A stretch of 64,000 bases of DNA from CAWBRT01 sp963832785 (GTDB taxonomy: Bacteria; Acidobacteriota; Terriglobia; Terriglobales; Acidobacteriaceae): contig CAWHVF010000005.1 of NCBI GenBank assembly GCA_963832785.1, positions 1,984,001-2,048,000 of the forward strand. Direction: 5' to 3'. This document shows positions 27,795 to 35,822 of this stretch, piece by piece. Both the position numbers and the translations under genes were made by a program. Within the stretch, counting starts at the first letter, position 1. The number at the start of each line of letters is the position of its first letter. Below the pieces are notes generated by a model. The model did not search any database. It was given only the letters and a program-made list of their open reading frames with translations, and was not told the DNA's origin.

Positions 27795-28562
27795 ATGGTG
27801 CGCCCGCGTGAGCCTGAGGCCGCCACGCGGGTAAGCCCCGCCATCGTCTTGCAGGGCGTGGTGCGGCACTACGGACGCTTTGCCGCCCTGCGCGGGGTGA
27901 GCGCCGAGTTCGAGCCGGGAAAGCTGTACCTTATTCTGGGCGAGAACGGCGCCGGCAAATCCACCTTGCTGCGCATCGTCGCCGGCCTGCTGCAACCGAC
28001 GCGCGGCATGGTGACAATCCTGGGCCGCCGCGATCCGCGGGAAGCGGCCGCGCGCATCGGTTACATGGGGCATGCTCCGCTGCTCTACGACGAACTCAGC
28101 GCCATGGAGAACCTGCGATATTTCGCCAGCCTGTACGGCATCTCCGACGAGGCGCGCTGCGCCGGCGCCATCCGCAGCGTGGGGCTCGACCCGGAGCTGA
28201 AGCGCCGCGTGGGACAGTATTCGCAGGGCATGCGGCAGCGCATCTCGCTGGCCCGCGCCATCGTGCACGGCCCGGAGCTGCTGCTGCTGGACGAGCCGTT
28301 CTCGAACGTCGACGCGCACTCGGCGCTGGAGATGGCTGGGCTGCTGGGACGCATGCGCGATGAGGGCAAGACGATTCTGGTGGTGACGCATCAGCCCGTT
28401 TTGCTGGCGGCGCTGGCCGACGAGTCTTTGCTGCTGGCTAACGGGCTGCTGGCGGCGCGCGAGGCCGGAGTGCCGGAATACATGAAGTCGCCATACGGCT
28501 GGCAAAAACCGGGCCTGCCTGGAGCGTCCTCGGCGGAGGTTTTGCGATCATGCACGCGGTGA
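27795..28562 (+). CDS. ccmA: Heme exporter ATPase CcmA
   Basis: ABC ATPase of 255 aa. Walker A 'GENGAGKSTLLRI' and signature 'YSQGMRQRISLARAI' with Walker B 'ELLLLDEPFSNVD' are intact. Together with CcmB/CcmC it releases heme from CcmE. ATG 27795 is used. An in-frame GTG at 27720 would overlap the ccmE stop as GTGA and add 25 non-conserved residues. Confidence 0.9.
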   Translation: MVRPREPEAATRVSPAIVLQGVVRHYGRFAALRGVSAEFEPGKLYLILGENGAGKSTLLRIVAGLLQPTRGMVTILGRRDPREAAARIGYMGHAPLLYDELSAMENLRYFASLYGISDEARCAGAIRSVGLDPELKRRVGQYSQGMRQRISLARAIVHGPELLLLDEPFSNVDAHSALEMAGLLGRMRDEGKTILVVTHQPVLLAALADESLLLANGLLAAREAGVPEYMKSPYGWQKPGLPGASSAEVLRSCTR

Positions 28563-29227
28563 TGGCACTGGCACGCCGGACACTGGCGAAAGACCTGCGC
28601 CTGGAGTGGCGCGCGAAAGACGCCGTCAACTCCATGCTGTTCTTCGCCCTGCTGGTAGTGGTGATCTTCAGCTTCGGCTTCGACCCCACGGCGGAGGAGT
28701 CGCGGCGCATCGCCGGCGGCCTGGTTTGGGTGGCCTTCCTTTTCGCCGCCGTCGTGGCCTTGAACCAGACATGGGCGCGGGAGCTGCGCAACAGCGTGCT
28801 GGACGCCTACCGGGTGTCGCCGGCGCCTCCGGCTTCGTTGTTTCTGGCCAAGGCGGCCGGAAACTTTGTTCTGGTCGGGGTGCTGGAAGCGCTCATGGCG
28901 CCGCTGTTCGTGGTGTTTTACAACCTGCGGTCGGTGGGGCCGGAGTACCAGTTGGCGATCATTGCCGCCCTGGGCACTTGGGCCCTGGTGGTCAATGGAA
29001 CGTTTTTCGCGGCCATCTCCATGCGCACGCGCAGCCGCGAAATCATGCTGCCGCTGATCCTGTTTCCGATCTCCATCCCCGCCCTGCTGGCCATGGTGGA
29101 TGGAACCACCGCAGTGCTGACCGGCGAGGCTTCGCCACGCTTCTGGATACAGTTGCTGGCCGTCTATGACCTGGTGTTCACCGCTGTCTGCCTGCTGCTG
29201 TTCGATACGGTGATAAATGCTGAATAG
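28550..29227 (+). CDS. ccmB: Heme exporter permease CcmB
   Basis: Protein of 225 aa with about six membrane helices. It starts at ATG 28550 (or 28562) and overlaps ccmA, implying coupled translation. 'NQTWARELRNSVLDAYRVSPAPPA' (quoted in parts) and the 'PLILFPISIPALLAMVDGT' segment are CcmB-typical. Confidence 0.88.
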   Translation: MHAVMALARRTLAKDLRLEWRAKDAVNSMLFFALLVVVIFSFGFDPTAEESRRIAGGLVWVAFLFAAVVALNQTWARELRNSVLDAYRVSPAPPASLFLAKAAGNFVLVGVLEALMAPLFVVFYNLRSVGPEYQLAIIAALGTWALVVNGTFFAAISMRTRSREIMLPLILFPISIPALLAMVDGTTAVLTGEASPRFWIQLLAVYDLVFTAVCLLLFDTVINAE

Positions 29228-29230
29228 GAA

Positions 29231-29263
29231 TGTAGCGCCGGCCTCTAGACCGGCCAGCGCTAC
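29231..29263. repeat. GTAGCGCCGG palindrome (copy 2)
   Basis: GTAGCGCCGGCC…GGCCAGCGCTAC, a near-perfect palindrome between ccmB and ccmC. Confidence 0.65.
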
Positions 29264-29277
29264 TGCAAAAGAGTGCC

Positions 29278-30048
29278 ATGAAACTTTCATTTAAGCTCTT
29301 CGCTGCCTTCACGCTCGCCGTGCTTGGCTATGCTTTTTACCAGGCCATGTTCGCGGCGCCCACCGAGGCCACCATGGGCGACGTGCAGAGAATTTTCTAT
29401 TACCACCTGCCGCATGCCTGGACGGCGTTTCTGCTGTTCTTCGCCAACTTTCTCGCCTCCATCTGGTACCTGATACGGCGCAGCCGGGGCGCGGACGCGC
29501 TGGCGCTGGCCGGCGCCGAGGTTGGCGTGGTTTTCTGCACGGTGGTGCTGGTGACCGGGCCGCTGTGGGCGCGTCCGGTGTGGGGCATCTGGTGGACCTG
29601 GGATGCCCGGCTGACCAGCACGCTGGTGCTGTGGCTGATTTACGTCAGCTACCTGGTGCTGCGGCGCTTCGCCACCGGCGGGCAGACACAGGTGCTGGCG
29701 GCGGCGCTGGCCGTGTTCGGATTTCTCGATGTGCCCATCGTCTACCTGTCGATCCGCTACTTCCGCACGCAGCATCCGCAGCCGGTGATCGCCGGTGGCG
29801 CGGGCTCGGGACTCGACCCGCACATGTGGGCGGCGGTGCTCTGGAACCTGGCGGGCTTCATGTGCCTGGCCGTGTTGCTGGTTGCGCTGCGCTATCGGCT
29901 GGCACGGGCGGAGGAGGCGCTGGAAGAGGCCCACGCCGATCGCGCGCTTGAGGCTCCGGCCGGGCTTCTCCGCATCGACCCGGCAAGCGCCAAGACGGCG
30001 CTGACCGGGGACTCCGGCGAGGCCGGCGATACCGCCCGCTCGGCCTGA
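29278..30048 (+). CDS. ccmC: Heme transporter/chaperone-loading protein CcmC
   Basis: Protein of 256 aa with six helices. The tryptophan-rich WWD-type signature 'GIWWTWDARLTS' (about residues 103-114) binds heme. Flanking conserved His residues are in 'FYYHLPHAWTAF'. It follows ccmB after 50 bp that contain a palindromic repeat, and is followed by ccmD. Confidence 0.93.
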   Translation: MKLSFKLFAAFTLAVLGYAFYQAMFAAPTEATMGDVQRIFYYHLPHAWTAFLLFFANFLASIWYLIRRSRGADALALAGAEVGVVFCTVVLVTGPLWARPVWGIWWTWDARLTSTLVLWLIYVSYLVLRRFATGGQTQVLAAALAVFGFLDVPIVYLSIRYFRTQHPQPVIAGGAGSGLDPHMWAAVLWNLAGFMCLAVLLVALRYRLARAEEALEEAHADRALEAPAGLLRIDPASAKTALTGDSGEAGDTARSA

Positions 30049-30124
30049 AGCCGCACCATTTGCTTTTGCGATGAATGCGCTTCGAAATTGAAGCAGAACC
30101 GGGCTCTTCAGCCCTGAGGTTTTA

Positions 30125-30250
30125 ATGGCGATGAAATTTCTGTACCTGGCCTACGCTGCTACCTGGACAATCCATCTCGCTTACCTCCGGTATCTCGGCA
30201 GCCGCTACCGGCGCCTGCGCGACGAGGCTCCGGAACTGAAGAAGGACTAG
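30125..30250 (+). CDS. ccmD: Small CcmD-like membrane protein (41 aa)
   Basis: MAMKFLYLAYAATWTIHLAY, then a basic tail RYLGSRYRRLRDE. One membrane helix plus a positively charged tail is what CcmD proteins look like, and CcmD is needed to release holo-CcmE from CcmABC. GAGG lies 7 nt before the ATG. The gene is too short for usual gene callers; its place after ccmC is the main support. Confidence 0.7.
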   Translation: MAMKFLYLAYAATWTIHLAYLRYLGSRYRRLRDEAPELKKD

Positions 30251-30263
30251 AGGAAGACACCGG

Positions 30264-30956
30264 TCACAGGACGCGCAGGCGGCGAACTGCTTCCTCCAGA
30301 TCGCCTTCCTGGAACAAGCGTATGCCGGCGATTCCGGCGGCTCCGGCTTCCAGGCACGCGCCAGCGTTGGCCAGATTGACGCCGCCGAGGGCCAGCACCG
30401 GAACCGGCTTCTCCTGCCCGGATGGCGAACAGGCTTGCCGCAGCACCTGGCAGCCGATCCCCGATTGTCGCGCTTCTGCCTGCCTCTGAGCGCCTGCCGA
30501 AGATTCCGGCGCACGCAGAATCTTTTCGAAAACCGGGGCCAGCACCGCGAGGTCCGCCGCCTGTTCGGCCGCCAGACGTACCTCGGCAACCGCGTGGCAG
30601 GAGACGGCGACCAGCAGTTTTTCTTGGCGTTGCCCGCCGGCCAGGCGGGCAACGCTGCGCGCCCACTCCGGCCCTGGATCAGTGGAAGTGAGGTGCACGC
30701 CGTCAGCGCCGCAGGCCAGCGCCAGATCGAGGCGCGAGTTGAGCAGCAGCTTTGTACTCGTGCCGTGGCCGCGAATGGCGCGTAAAGCGGCTTCCGCCAA
30801 TTGCGCCAGTTCGCGAACCGGCAGGTCTTTTTCCCGCAGTTGCACCAGGTCTATTCCGGCGGCGGCGGCGCGGGAGATGCGGTCCAGAAGCCGCCGCTGG
30901 CGTTCCTGTTCGGCGCCCGCGAACTGGCTGCGATCAGTGATGTAATAGAGCAGCAT
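30264..30956 (-). CDS. thiE: Thiamine phosphate synthase
   Basis: TIM-barrel enzyme joining HMP-PP and HET-P. Protein of 230 aa from ATG 30954-30956; the upstream in-frame extension is not conserved. 'LLLNSRLDLALACGADGVHL' and 'LALGGVNLANAGACLEAGAAG' correspond to the substrate and phosphate sites, though the usual NDR triad is NSR here. It converges with ccmD, 13 bp away. ThiC at 25.6 kb belongs to the same pathway. Confidence 0.85.
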   Translation of the reverse strand: MLLYYITDRSQFAGAEQERQRRLLDRISRAAAAGIDLVQLREKDLPVRELAQLAEAALRAIRGHGTSTKLLLNSRLDLALACGADGVHLTSTDPGPEWARSVARLAGGQRQEKLLVAVSCHAVAEVRLAAEQAADLAVLAPVFEKILRAPESSAGAQRQAEARQSGIGCQVLRQACSPSGQEKPVPVLALGGVNLANAGACLEAGAAGIAGIRLFQEGDLEEAVRRLRVL

Positions 30957-31148
30957 CCGAGACGAGTTTCGAATTTCAGCCTGTAAGTTGCAAGCAAATT
31001 CCGGCACGTCTGCCGGTGTGCAAGCGGCGCGGGTTTCGGGCAACCGTGCAAAATAAAACGTTGCCGATGGTGGCCGGCATTTGCTTATATACACTGAGAA
31101 TACCGCCAGTCAGGCCGCAGAGCCGGGTCGGGGGAAGGGAAAGAAACG

Positions 31149-31985
31149 ATGCTTAGAGCGATGTCCACTTACGTGTATGTGCGCGGGAGGTTGCACCCGG
31201 GGCTGCTCGACAATCTGGCCAGGGGCGGAGCGCAGGCCATCGAGATATATGGCTCGAAGTCGCACTTCGACTATGCCAGCCCGCAGCACGTGCGTGAGAT
31301 CGGGTCGTGGTTCAGCGGCAATCCCGTAATCTTCCATTCCATCCATTCGCCCATGTACGCCGAGAGCAACGGCGAGCGTGGAATTCCCCTGAACATCGCC
31401 AGCCGCGACCGCAAGGTCTGCATTCAGGCCATGGACGAAATCAAGCGCGCCATCGAGGTTGCCGAGCGGGCGCCATTCCGCTTCCTGGTGCAGCACATCG
31501 GGGTCAGCGGCGAGGAGTTCGACGAGCACAAGTTCGACGCCGCCATGACCTCGGTGGAGCACCTGCGGGCCTTTGCCAGGCCGCTGGGCGTCCGGCTGCT
31601 GCTGGAGAACATTCCCAACGAACTCACTACCGCCGCCCGGCTGGTAGAGTTCATCCAGGTCACGCACATGGACGACATGGGCGTCTGCTTCGACTTCGGG
31701 CATGCCAATGTCTGCGGAGGCGTAGCCGGCAGCTTCGAATCGCTGAAGCCGTATATCCGCTCCACTCACGTGCACGATAACCACGGCGACCGCGATACCC
31801 ACCTCTGGCCCGGCCAGGGCAAGATCGACTGGCAGCAGGCCATGGAGTTGCTGCGCGGCGTGCCGCAAGCGCCGCCGGTGCTGATGGAAATCGAGGGCGA
31901 TCCGCAAGGCGCGCCCGAGTTCGAGAAGAAGGTCCCGGGCCTTATGCAGGACGCCTATCGCAGGCTGGGAATTCTGGAAAGTTAG
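31149..31985 (+). CDS. Sugar phosphate isomerase/epimerase (AP-endonuclease-2-like TIM barrel)
   Basis: Protein of 278 aa with the xylose-isomerase-like TIM-barrel pattern: 'FHSIHSPMY', 'FLVQHIGV', 'LLLENIPNE' (metal Glu), 'CFDFGHANV' (metal Asp/His), 'STHVHDNHGDRDTHLWPGQG' and 'LMEIEGD'. All expected metal ligands are present. The substrate is unknown. Its stop codon abuts the 3' end of the converging RNase P RNA gene. Confidence 0.85.
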   Translation: MLRAMSTYVYVRGRLHPGLLDNLARGGAQAIEIYGSKSHFDYASPQHVREIGSWFSGNPVIFHSIHSPMYAESNGERGIPLNIASRDRKVCIQAMDEIKRAIEVAERAPFRFLVQHIGVSGEEFDEHKFDAAMTSVEHLRAFARPLGVRLLLENIPNELTTAARLVEFIQVTHMDDMGVCFDFGHANVCGGVAGSFESLKPYIRSTHVHDNHGDRDTHLWPGQGKIDWQQAMELLRGVPQAPPVLMEIEGDPQGAPEFEKKVPGLMQDAYRRLGILES

Positions 31986-32502
31986 TGGCGGTCGAATCTG
32001 TAAGCCGAATTCTGTCCACCGGCGAGAGCCGGCAGGACGGTCATTCCTCTTGGCCGGACATTGCTGCCCGGCTCCAGCGACCTACCCAGAGGTGGTGACG
32101 CGCCGAGCCGGTGCGTGCTTCCTTGCGAAAGCTTCCTCCCTATTTGGTCTTGCTCCGTGTGTGGTTTGCCCTGCCCTGCGCATTGCTGCCCAGGCGGTGC
32201 GCTCTTACCGCACCTTTTCACCCTTACCTCGCCTCTCCTTGCGGAGGAGCGATCGGCGGTATGTTTTCTGTGGCACTTTCCGTCACCCCAAGCGTGGGCT
32301 CGCCCAGCGGACGCGAAGCGTCCGCCGGAAAACCGCGGCCCGAGATGCCCGGACGTTATCCGGCACACTGCTCTGCGGAGTTCGGACTTTCCTCTTCCTG
32401 ACCAGGTTCGGCCGTGCCTTGCCTGGGGTCCGCGACACCACCCCGGGCCAATGCCCGGGAACTCGCCGCGGCTCGGAAGCGACCGCCCGATTCGACCGCC
32501 AA
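31985..32502 (-). ncRNA. rnpB: RNase P RNA (bacterial type A)
   Basis: Catalytic RNA of RNase P. Hallmarks, 5' to 3' on the minus strand, are GAGGAAAGTCCGAACTCC (P4 side), CCACAGAAAACATACCGCC, GGTGAAAAGGTGCGGTAAGAGCG, and near the 3' end ACAGAATTCGGCTTACAGA. The P1 helix is formed by GGCGGTCGAATC (32489-32500) and GATTCGACCGCC (31987-31998), which set the ends. At about 515 nt it is longer than most type A RNAs (350-400), so one or more peripheral helices are extended. Confidence 0.95.
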
Positions 32503-32508
32503 CATCTC

Positions 32509-32514
32509 ATTATA
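32509..32514 (-). promoter_or_regulatory. -10 box of the rnpB promoter
   Basis: Perfect TATAAT on the minus strand, seven bases before the predicted 5' end of rnpB. No good -35 is seen 17 bp upstream. Confidence 0.6.
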
Positions 32515-32570
32515 GCGCCGCTGCAGGCCGGCCATTCCCACCCTAATCGCACCAAAGAAGGCGCGATGCG

Positions 32571-32650
32571 GGTGGGGCACCCAGCCACGTTCAGTTTCAC
32601 GTTTCGCGTTGTAACAGGACGAGAATCGTGGAAATTCAAATCGACCAACT
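32571..32650. repeat. Remnant of element A
   Basis: GGTGGGGCACC followed later by GGAAATTCAAATCGACCAACT, matching the right end of the copy at 48752-48905. The element end forms the last codons and stop of the murU-like gene. Confidence 0.5.
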
Positions 32651-33382
32651 AATTTTGCCCTGCTGCAAATCCTGCGCGGCCTGGCGGAGGCTCTCGGGCG
32701 TGCCCAGGTCGCGCCAGTAGTATTCGTCTGCCGGGAAGGCGAGAATTTTTTCTCCCTGGGCAGCAAGCCGCAGATAGCAGGCGATAATCGAGAAAATCTC
32801 TTCCTCCGGCATCATGGCGAACAGGCGGGGAGAGATTACGTGTATCCCACAAAAGCCCAGCGTCCGCAGCGGCCCCGACGGCTGCGTCAATTCATCTTTC
32901 TGGCCGACGCGCCGGCCGCGAAGCTGAAGCTGCTCATCGAAGAGCAGGTAGCGGGAGGCCTCGCGCCGCTGCACCGCCAGCGTGGCCAGAGCCTGACTTT
33001 CCTTGTGAAATTGCACCATGCGCCCGAGATCGATGGTGCTGATGACATCGACGTTGTGCAGGATGAACGGCTCGCCGGAGCGGTTGGCATCCTGAAAGAA
33101 CCAGGCGGCCCGTTTCAGGCCGCCGCCGCTGTCGAGCAGCACCTCTTCGCGCGAGACCTCGACTCGCAGGCCGAAGTTTTCGTGGGCCTGCAGGCAGGCG
33201 ACGATCATGTCGGCGAAGTGGTGCGCGTTGACGATCACCTCGCCGACGCCAAAGGCGCGCAGGCGCGAGAGCGTGATCTCCAGCAGCGTGCGTCCGCCTA
33301 GCTCCACCAGCGCCTTGGGACGCTCGTCTGTGAGCGGCCGCAGCCGGGTACCCAGGCCGGCCGCCAGCACCATGGCTTTCAT
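32636..33382 (-). CDS. murU: MurU-like nucleotidyltransferase (N-acetylmuramate-1-phosphate uridylyltransferase)
   Basis: Sugar-1-phosphate nucleotidyltransferase of 248 aa: N-terminal MKAMVLAAGLGTRLRPLT with GLGTRLRP (9-16), then 'PKALVELGGRTLLE' and 'DSGGGLKRA'. The start overlaps the stop of the upstream AmgK-like kinase by 4 bp (ATGA), which supports a MurNAc/GlcNAc recycling role: AmgK phosphorylates and MurU activates to UDP-MurNAc, bypassing MurA. Sugar-1-P guanylyltransferase (ManC-like) is the alternative name for the fold. Confidence 0.83.
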   Translation of the reverse strand: MKAMVLAAGLGTRLRPLTDERPKALVELGGRTLLEITLSRLRAFGVGEVIVNAHHFADMIVACLQAHENFGLRVEVSREEVLLDSGGGLKRAAWFFQDANRSGEPFILHNVDVISTIDLGRMVQFHKESQALATLAVQRREASRYLLFDEQLQLRGRRVGQKDELTQPSGPLRTLGFCGIHVISPRLFAMMPEEEIFSIIACYLRLAAQGEKILAFPADEYYWRDLGTPESLRQAAQDLQQGKISWSI

Positions 33383-34935
33383 TGGCTGCGGTTCTCCAGT
33401 TCGAGATGACGCACCACGACTTCCACGCCGGGTCGTCCGCGCAGGCGCTTGGCCAACTGCTCCGCCAGGAAAACCGAGCGATGCTGGCCACCGGTGCAGC
33501 CGAAGGAGATCATCAGGCTGTTGAAGCCGCGCGCTTGATAGTTGCTCACGCTGGTCTCCACCAGCGACATCACTCCGGCCAGGAACTGGTGCACGCTGGC
33601 CTGCTGATTGAGGTAATCGATGACCGGCGCATCCTTGCCGGTGAGGTTCTTGAATCGCTCTTCGCGTCCGGGATTGGGCAGGCTGCGGCCGTCGAAAACG
33701 AAGCCGCCGCCGTGCCCGGACTCGTCTTTGGGCAGGCCGCCACGGTGAAAGGAAAAACTGAAGATCCGCACCACCAGGGTTGGCGCATCCGCAGCCAGGG
33801 CCTGCAACTTTTCCGAGCCCAGCATGACGCGGAAGGCCTCCATCAGCGCCGGCAGGGCGATGGGCAGGCTGGCGTTATGCAGCAGCCAGCGCACGTTCTT
33901 GAGCGCGTAGGGCACGCTTTGCAGGAAAAGCGGCTTGCGCTCGTAGAAGCCGCGAAAGCCGTAGGCGCCCAGCGCCTGCATGATGCGGACGTAAACGTAG
34001 GCGTAGTAGTGCTGCATGAAGGCCGGGCGGTCGAGCTTGATGAAGTTGCCCAGCGCGTCGAGATAATGGTCGAGCAGTTGCCGCCGCAGCTCCGGCGGCA
34101 GGTCGGCTTTGGCGTCGTAGAGAATGGAAGCGATGTCGTATTGCAGCGCCCCTCGGCGCCCGCCCTGGTAGTCGATGAAGAACGGCTCGCCGCTGGCGAT
34201 GAGTTCCGTCTTTGCCTTTCCCGGAGCGGAAGCTGGCTCGACCGCAGCGGCAGCTTCTTCCGCCGGGGCAGCGGCGGACTCGCCGGCGGCAGCGGCTTTT
34301 GCCTTGGCGGCAATGGACTCGCGCAGCATGATGTTGCGCGACTGGAAGTCGCGATAGAGAAAATAGTCGCGACCGGCGCCCAGCAGAAACCTGGCCAGGC
34401 GCGAGAAATCGTCTTCCAGCTCCTGTTCGTTGAAGGCGATGCCGGCAAGGCGGAGAAAGTAGTATTTGAAATAGTTCAGGTCCCAGGCGATGGACTGGCG
34501 GTCGAAGCTGGCGCGCGGATAGCACAGCTTGTAATTCAGATCGCGGCCGGCTTCGACCTGAAAGCGCGGCAGCAGCGCCACCGCCTTGCGATAGGCCTCG
34601 ATCACCGGCGGCGCTATGTCTTCGCCGGCGCGGTTTTGCGAGAGAAACTCGAACAGCGTAGTGTCTCCCAAGTCCTCCATCAGATAAGCACCGCGCGCCA
34701 GGTCTTGCGCGTAAATTTCCGGCACCGGCAGTTCGTGGCGGCGAAAATGCCTTGAGAATTCAAGAAAAGCGACGTTCTCTTCGCGCACCTGATGCAGCAC
34801 GCCAATGGCGCTGACGGCATCGCCGGAAAGGCGAAAGATCCTGCGGCCGGAGGCGCCTAGCTCGCCTTGCAGCGGCCGGACGCTGCGCGTCGGCGCGCCA
34901 AAGTACTGTTCAAAGAGCTGTTCGAGAACGTCCAT
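33379..34935 (-). CDS. AmgK-like amino-sugar kinase fused to a RapZ C-terminal domain
   Basis: Fusion protein of 518 aa. Residues 1-370 are an APH/ChoK-type kinase: catalytic loop 'YRDFQSRNIM' (194-203, Tyr instead of His before RD) and metal loop 'FIDYQGGRRG' (253-262), split by an Ala-rich linker (about 208-245). Residues 386-518 are the C-terminal domain of RapZ: 'VVRIFSFSFHRGGLP', 'GGGFVFDGRSLPNPG', 'RGFNSLMISFGCTGGQHRSV' (GCTGGQHRS 479-487, the glucosamine-6-phosphate-binding region). RapZ proper also has an N-terminal Walker ATPase, which is missing here. Overlap with murU suggests a wall-recycling operon in which the kinase and an amino-sugar sensor are one protein. The kinase substrate is inferred, not shown. 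Confidence 0.88.
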   Translation of the reverse strand: MDVLEQLFEQYFGAPTRSVRPLQGELGASGRRIFRLSGDAVSAIGVLHQVREENVAFLEFSRHFRRHELPVPEIYAQDLARGAYLMEDLGDTTLFEFLSQNRAGEDIAPPVIEAYRKAVALLPRFQVEAGRDLNYKLCYPRASFDRQSIAWDLNYFKYYFLRLAGIAFNEQELEDDFSRLARFLLGAGRDYFLYRDFQSRNIMLRESIAAKAKAAAAGESAAAPAEEAAAAVEPASAPGKAKTELIASGEPFFIDYQGGRRGALQYDIASILYDAKADLPPELRRQLLDHYLDALGNFIKLDRPAFMQHYYAYVYVRIMQALGAYGFRGFYERKPLFLQSVPYALKNVRWLLHNASLPIALPALMEAFRVMLGSEKLQALAADAPTLVVRIFSFSFHRGGLPKDESGHGGGFVFDGRSLPNPGREERFKNLTGKDAPVIDYLNQQASVHQFLAGVMSLVETSVSNYQARGFNSLMISFGCTGGQHRSVFLAEQLAKRLRGRPGVEVVVRHLELENRSQ

Positions 34936-35083
34936 AAAGTGAAAAACGCGCCGAATCGCCTCCTGGCGGCCATCCTGGGCGAAGCGAAACGCTTGCGTTT
35001 CGTTCGGACAAAGCAGATCTTGCGCTCGCGCAAAATCCTGTGACCTTAGGATGACACAACGTCGCCCTTACATTGCGGAAAAC

Positions 35084-35461
35084 TTACAGGACCATTCCTG
35101 ACGTCAGATATCGAGCCTCCGCCAGCCGCTCCACGGGACGCGCCAGCACCGCCTTTTTGCCGCGGACCACGATGGGCCGCTGAAGAAGCCCGGGATTCTG
35201 CGCCACCAAGCGGATGAGTTCGTCGTCGCCCAGCTCCTTGCCGGCAATCAAGGTACCGTAAGCCGGATCGTTGGTGCGCACCGCCTCCCGCGGCTTGAGC
35301 CCGGCGCGGCGAAGCAAGTCTTTGAGCGCCTCCGGCTTCATCGGCTGCTCGAGATAGTTAACCGCCTCAAACTCGATGCCCTTCTCGGTCAAGACCCGCT
35401 TGACCTCGCGGCACTTCCCTCAAGTGGAACTTCCATAAAACTTCACTACGTCGCGAGCCAT
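35084..35461 (-). CDS. ArsC/Spx-family selenoprotein (in-frame UGA read as selenocysteine)
   Basis: Starting at ATG 35459-35461 with AGGAGG 4 nt upstream, the frame reads MARDVVKFYGSST, then TGA (35420-35422), then GKCREVKRVLTEKGIEFEAV and on to TAA at 35084-35086: 125 aa with Sec14 and Cys17. In the ArsC/Spx thioredoxin-like family the corresponding motif is C-x-x-C, so the UGA stands exactly on the redox cysteine. A hairpin with apical loop CGGGT begins 22 nt after the UGA. Without Sec decoding the gene would lack its first strand and active site. Predicted role: glutaredoxin-like reduction of arsenate or another substrate. Confidence 0.85.
35387..35422 (-). promoter_or_regulatory. SECIS-like hairpin after the ArsC UGA
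   Basis: On the mRNA, UGA, 14 nt, then GGUCAAG-CGGGU-CUUGACC: a perfect 7-bp stem with a 5-nt loop starting at nucleotide 22. This fits the published bacterial SECIS criteria (loop 3-14 nt with an early G, 16-37 nt from the UGA). Confidence 0.8.
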
Positions 35462-35565
35462 ATCGCCTCCTAATTGTTTCTCACTGTGCGCCAAGAACGC
35501 GTAAGCTGCGGGTTAAGCGATTTCACAAAACTCAATTCGCAGAAGGTTAAATATACTTCTTGGGT

Positions 35566-35756
35566 GTCATGCTGAGCGACTCCGAAGGAGGAGCGAAGCA
35601 TCCCCGTAAAGCCACCTTACTCCGCAATGCCCAGAGCCCTTGTAGAAAAGCTTTCAGCCTCGTCTTGCCTCAGAGCTGTGTTGGGATGCTTCGCTCTACC
35701 ACCCCAGCAGACGCAAAAACGACGTCTGCTGGGGCCCCGGTTCCGCTCAGCATGAC
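35566..35756. repeat. MITE-like element with nested inverted repeats
   Basis: Outer arms GTCATGCTGAGCG (35566-35578) and CGCTCAGCATGAC (35744-35756) are perfect. Inner arms GAGCGAAGCATCCC (35591) and GGGATGCTTCGCTC (35684) are also perfect. It contains no ORF and fills most of the 361-bp gap between the selenoprotein gene and the sugar-kinase gene. Confidence 0.75.
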
Positions 35757-35822
35757 GACTCCACAACGAATAGACCCATACCTGAACCTGGAACCCCGGT
35801 GAGCCTACGTGCGTGCCAATGC

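Noticed and set aside
33382..34755. Long ORF antisense to the AmgK-RapZ fusion
   Set aside because: No family features; the minus-strand protein has clear domains.
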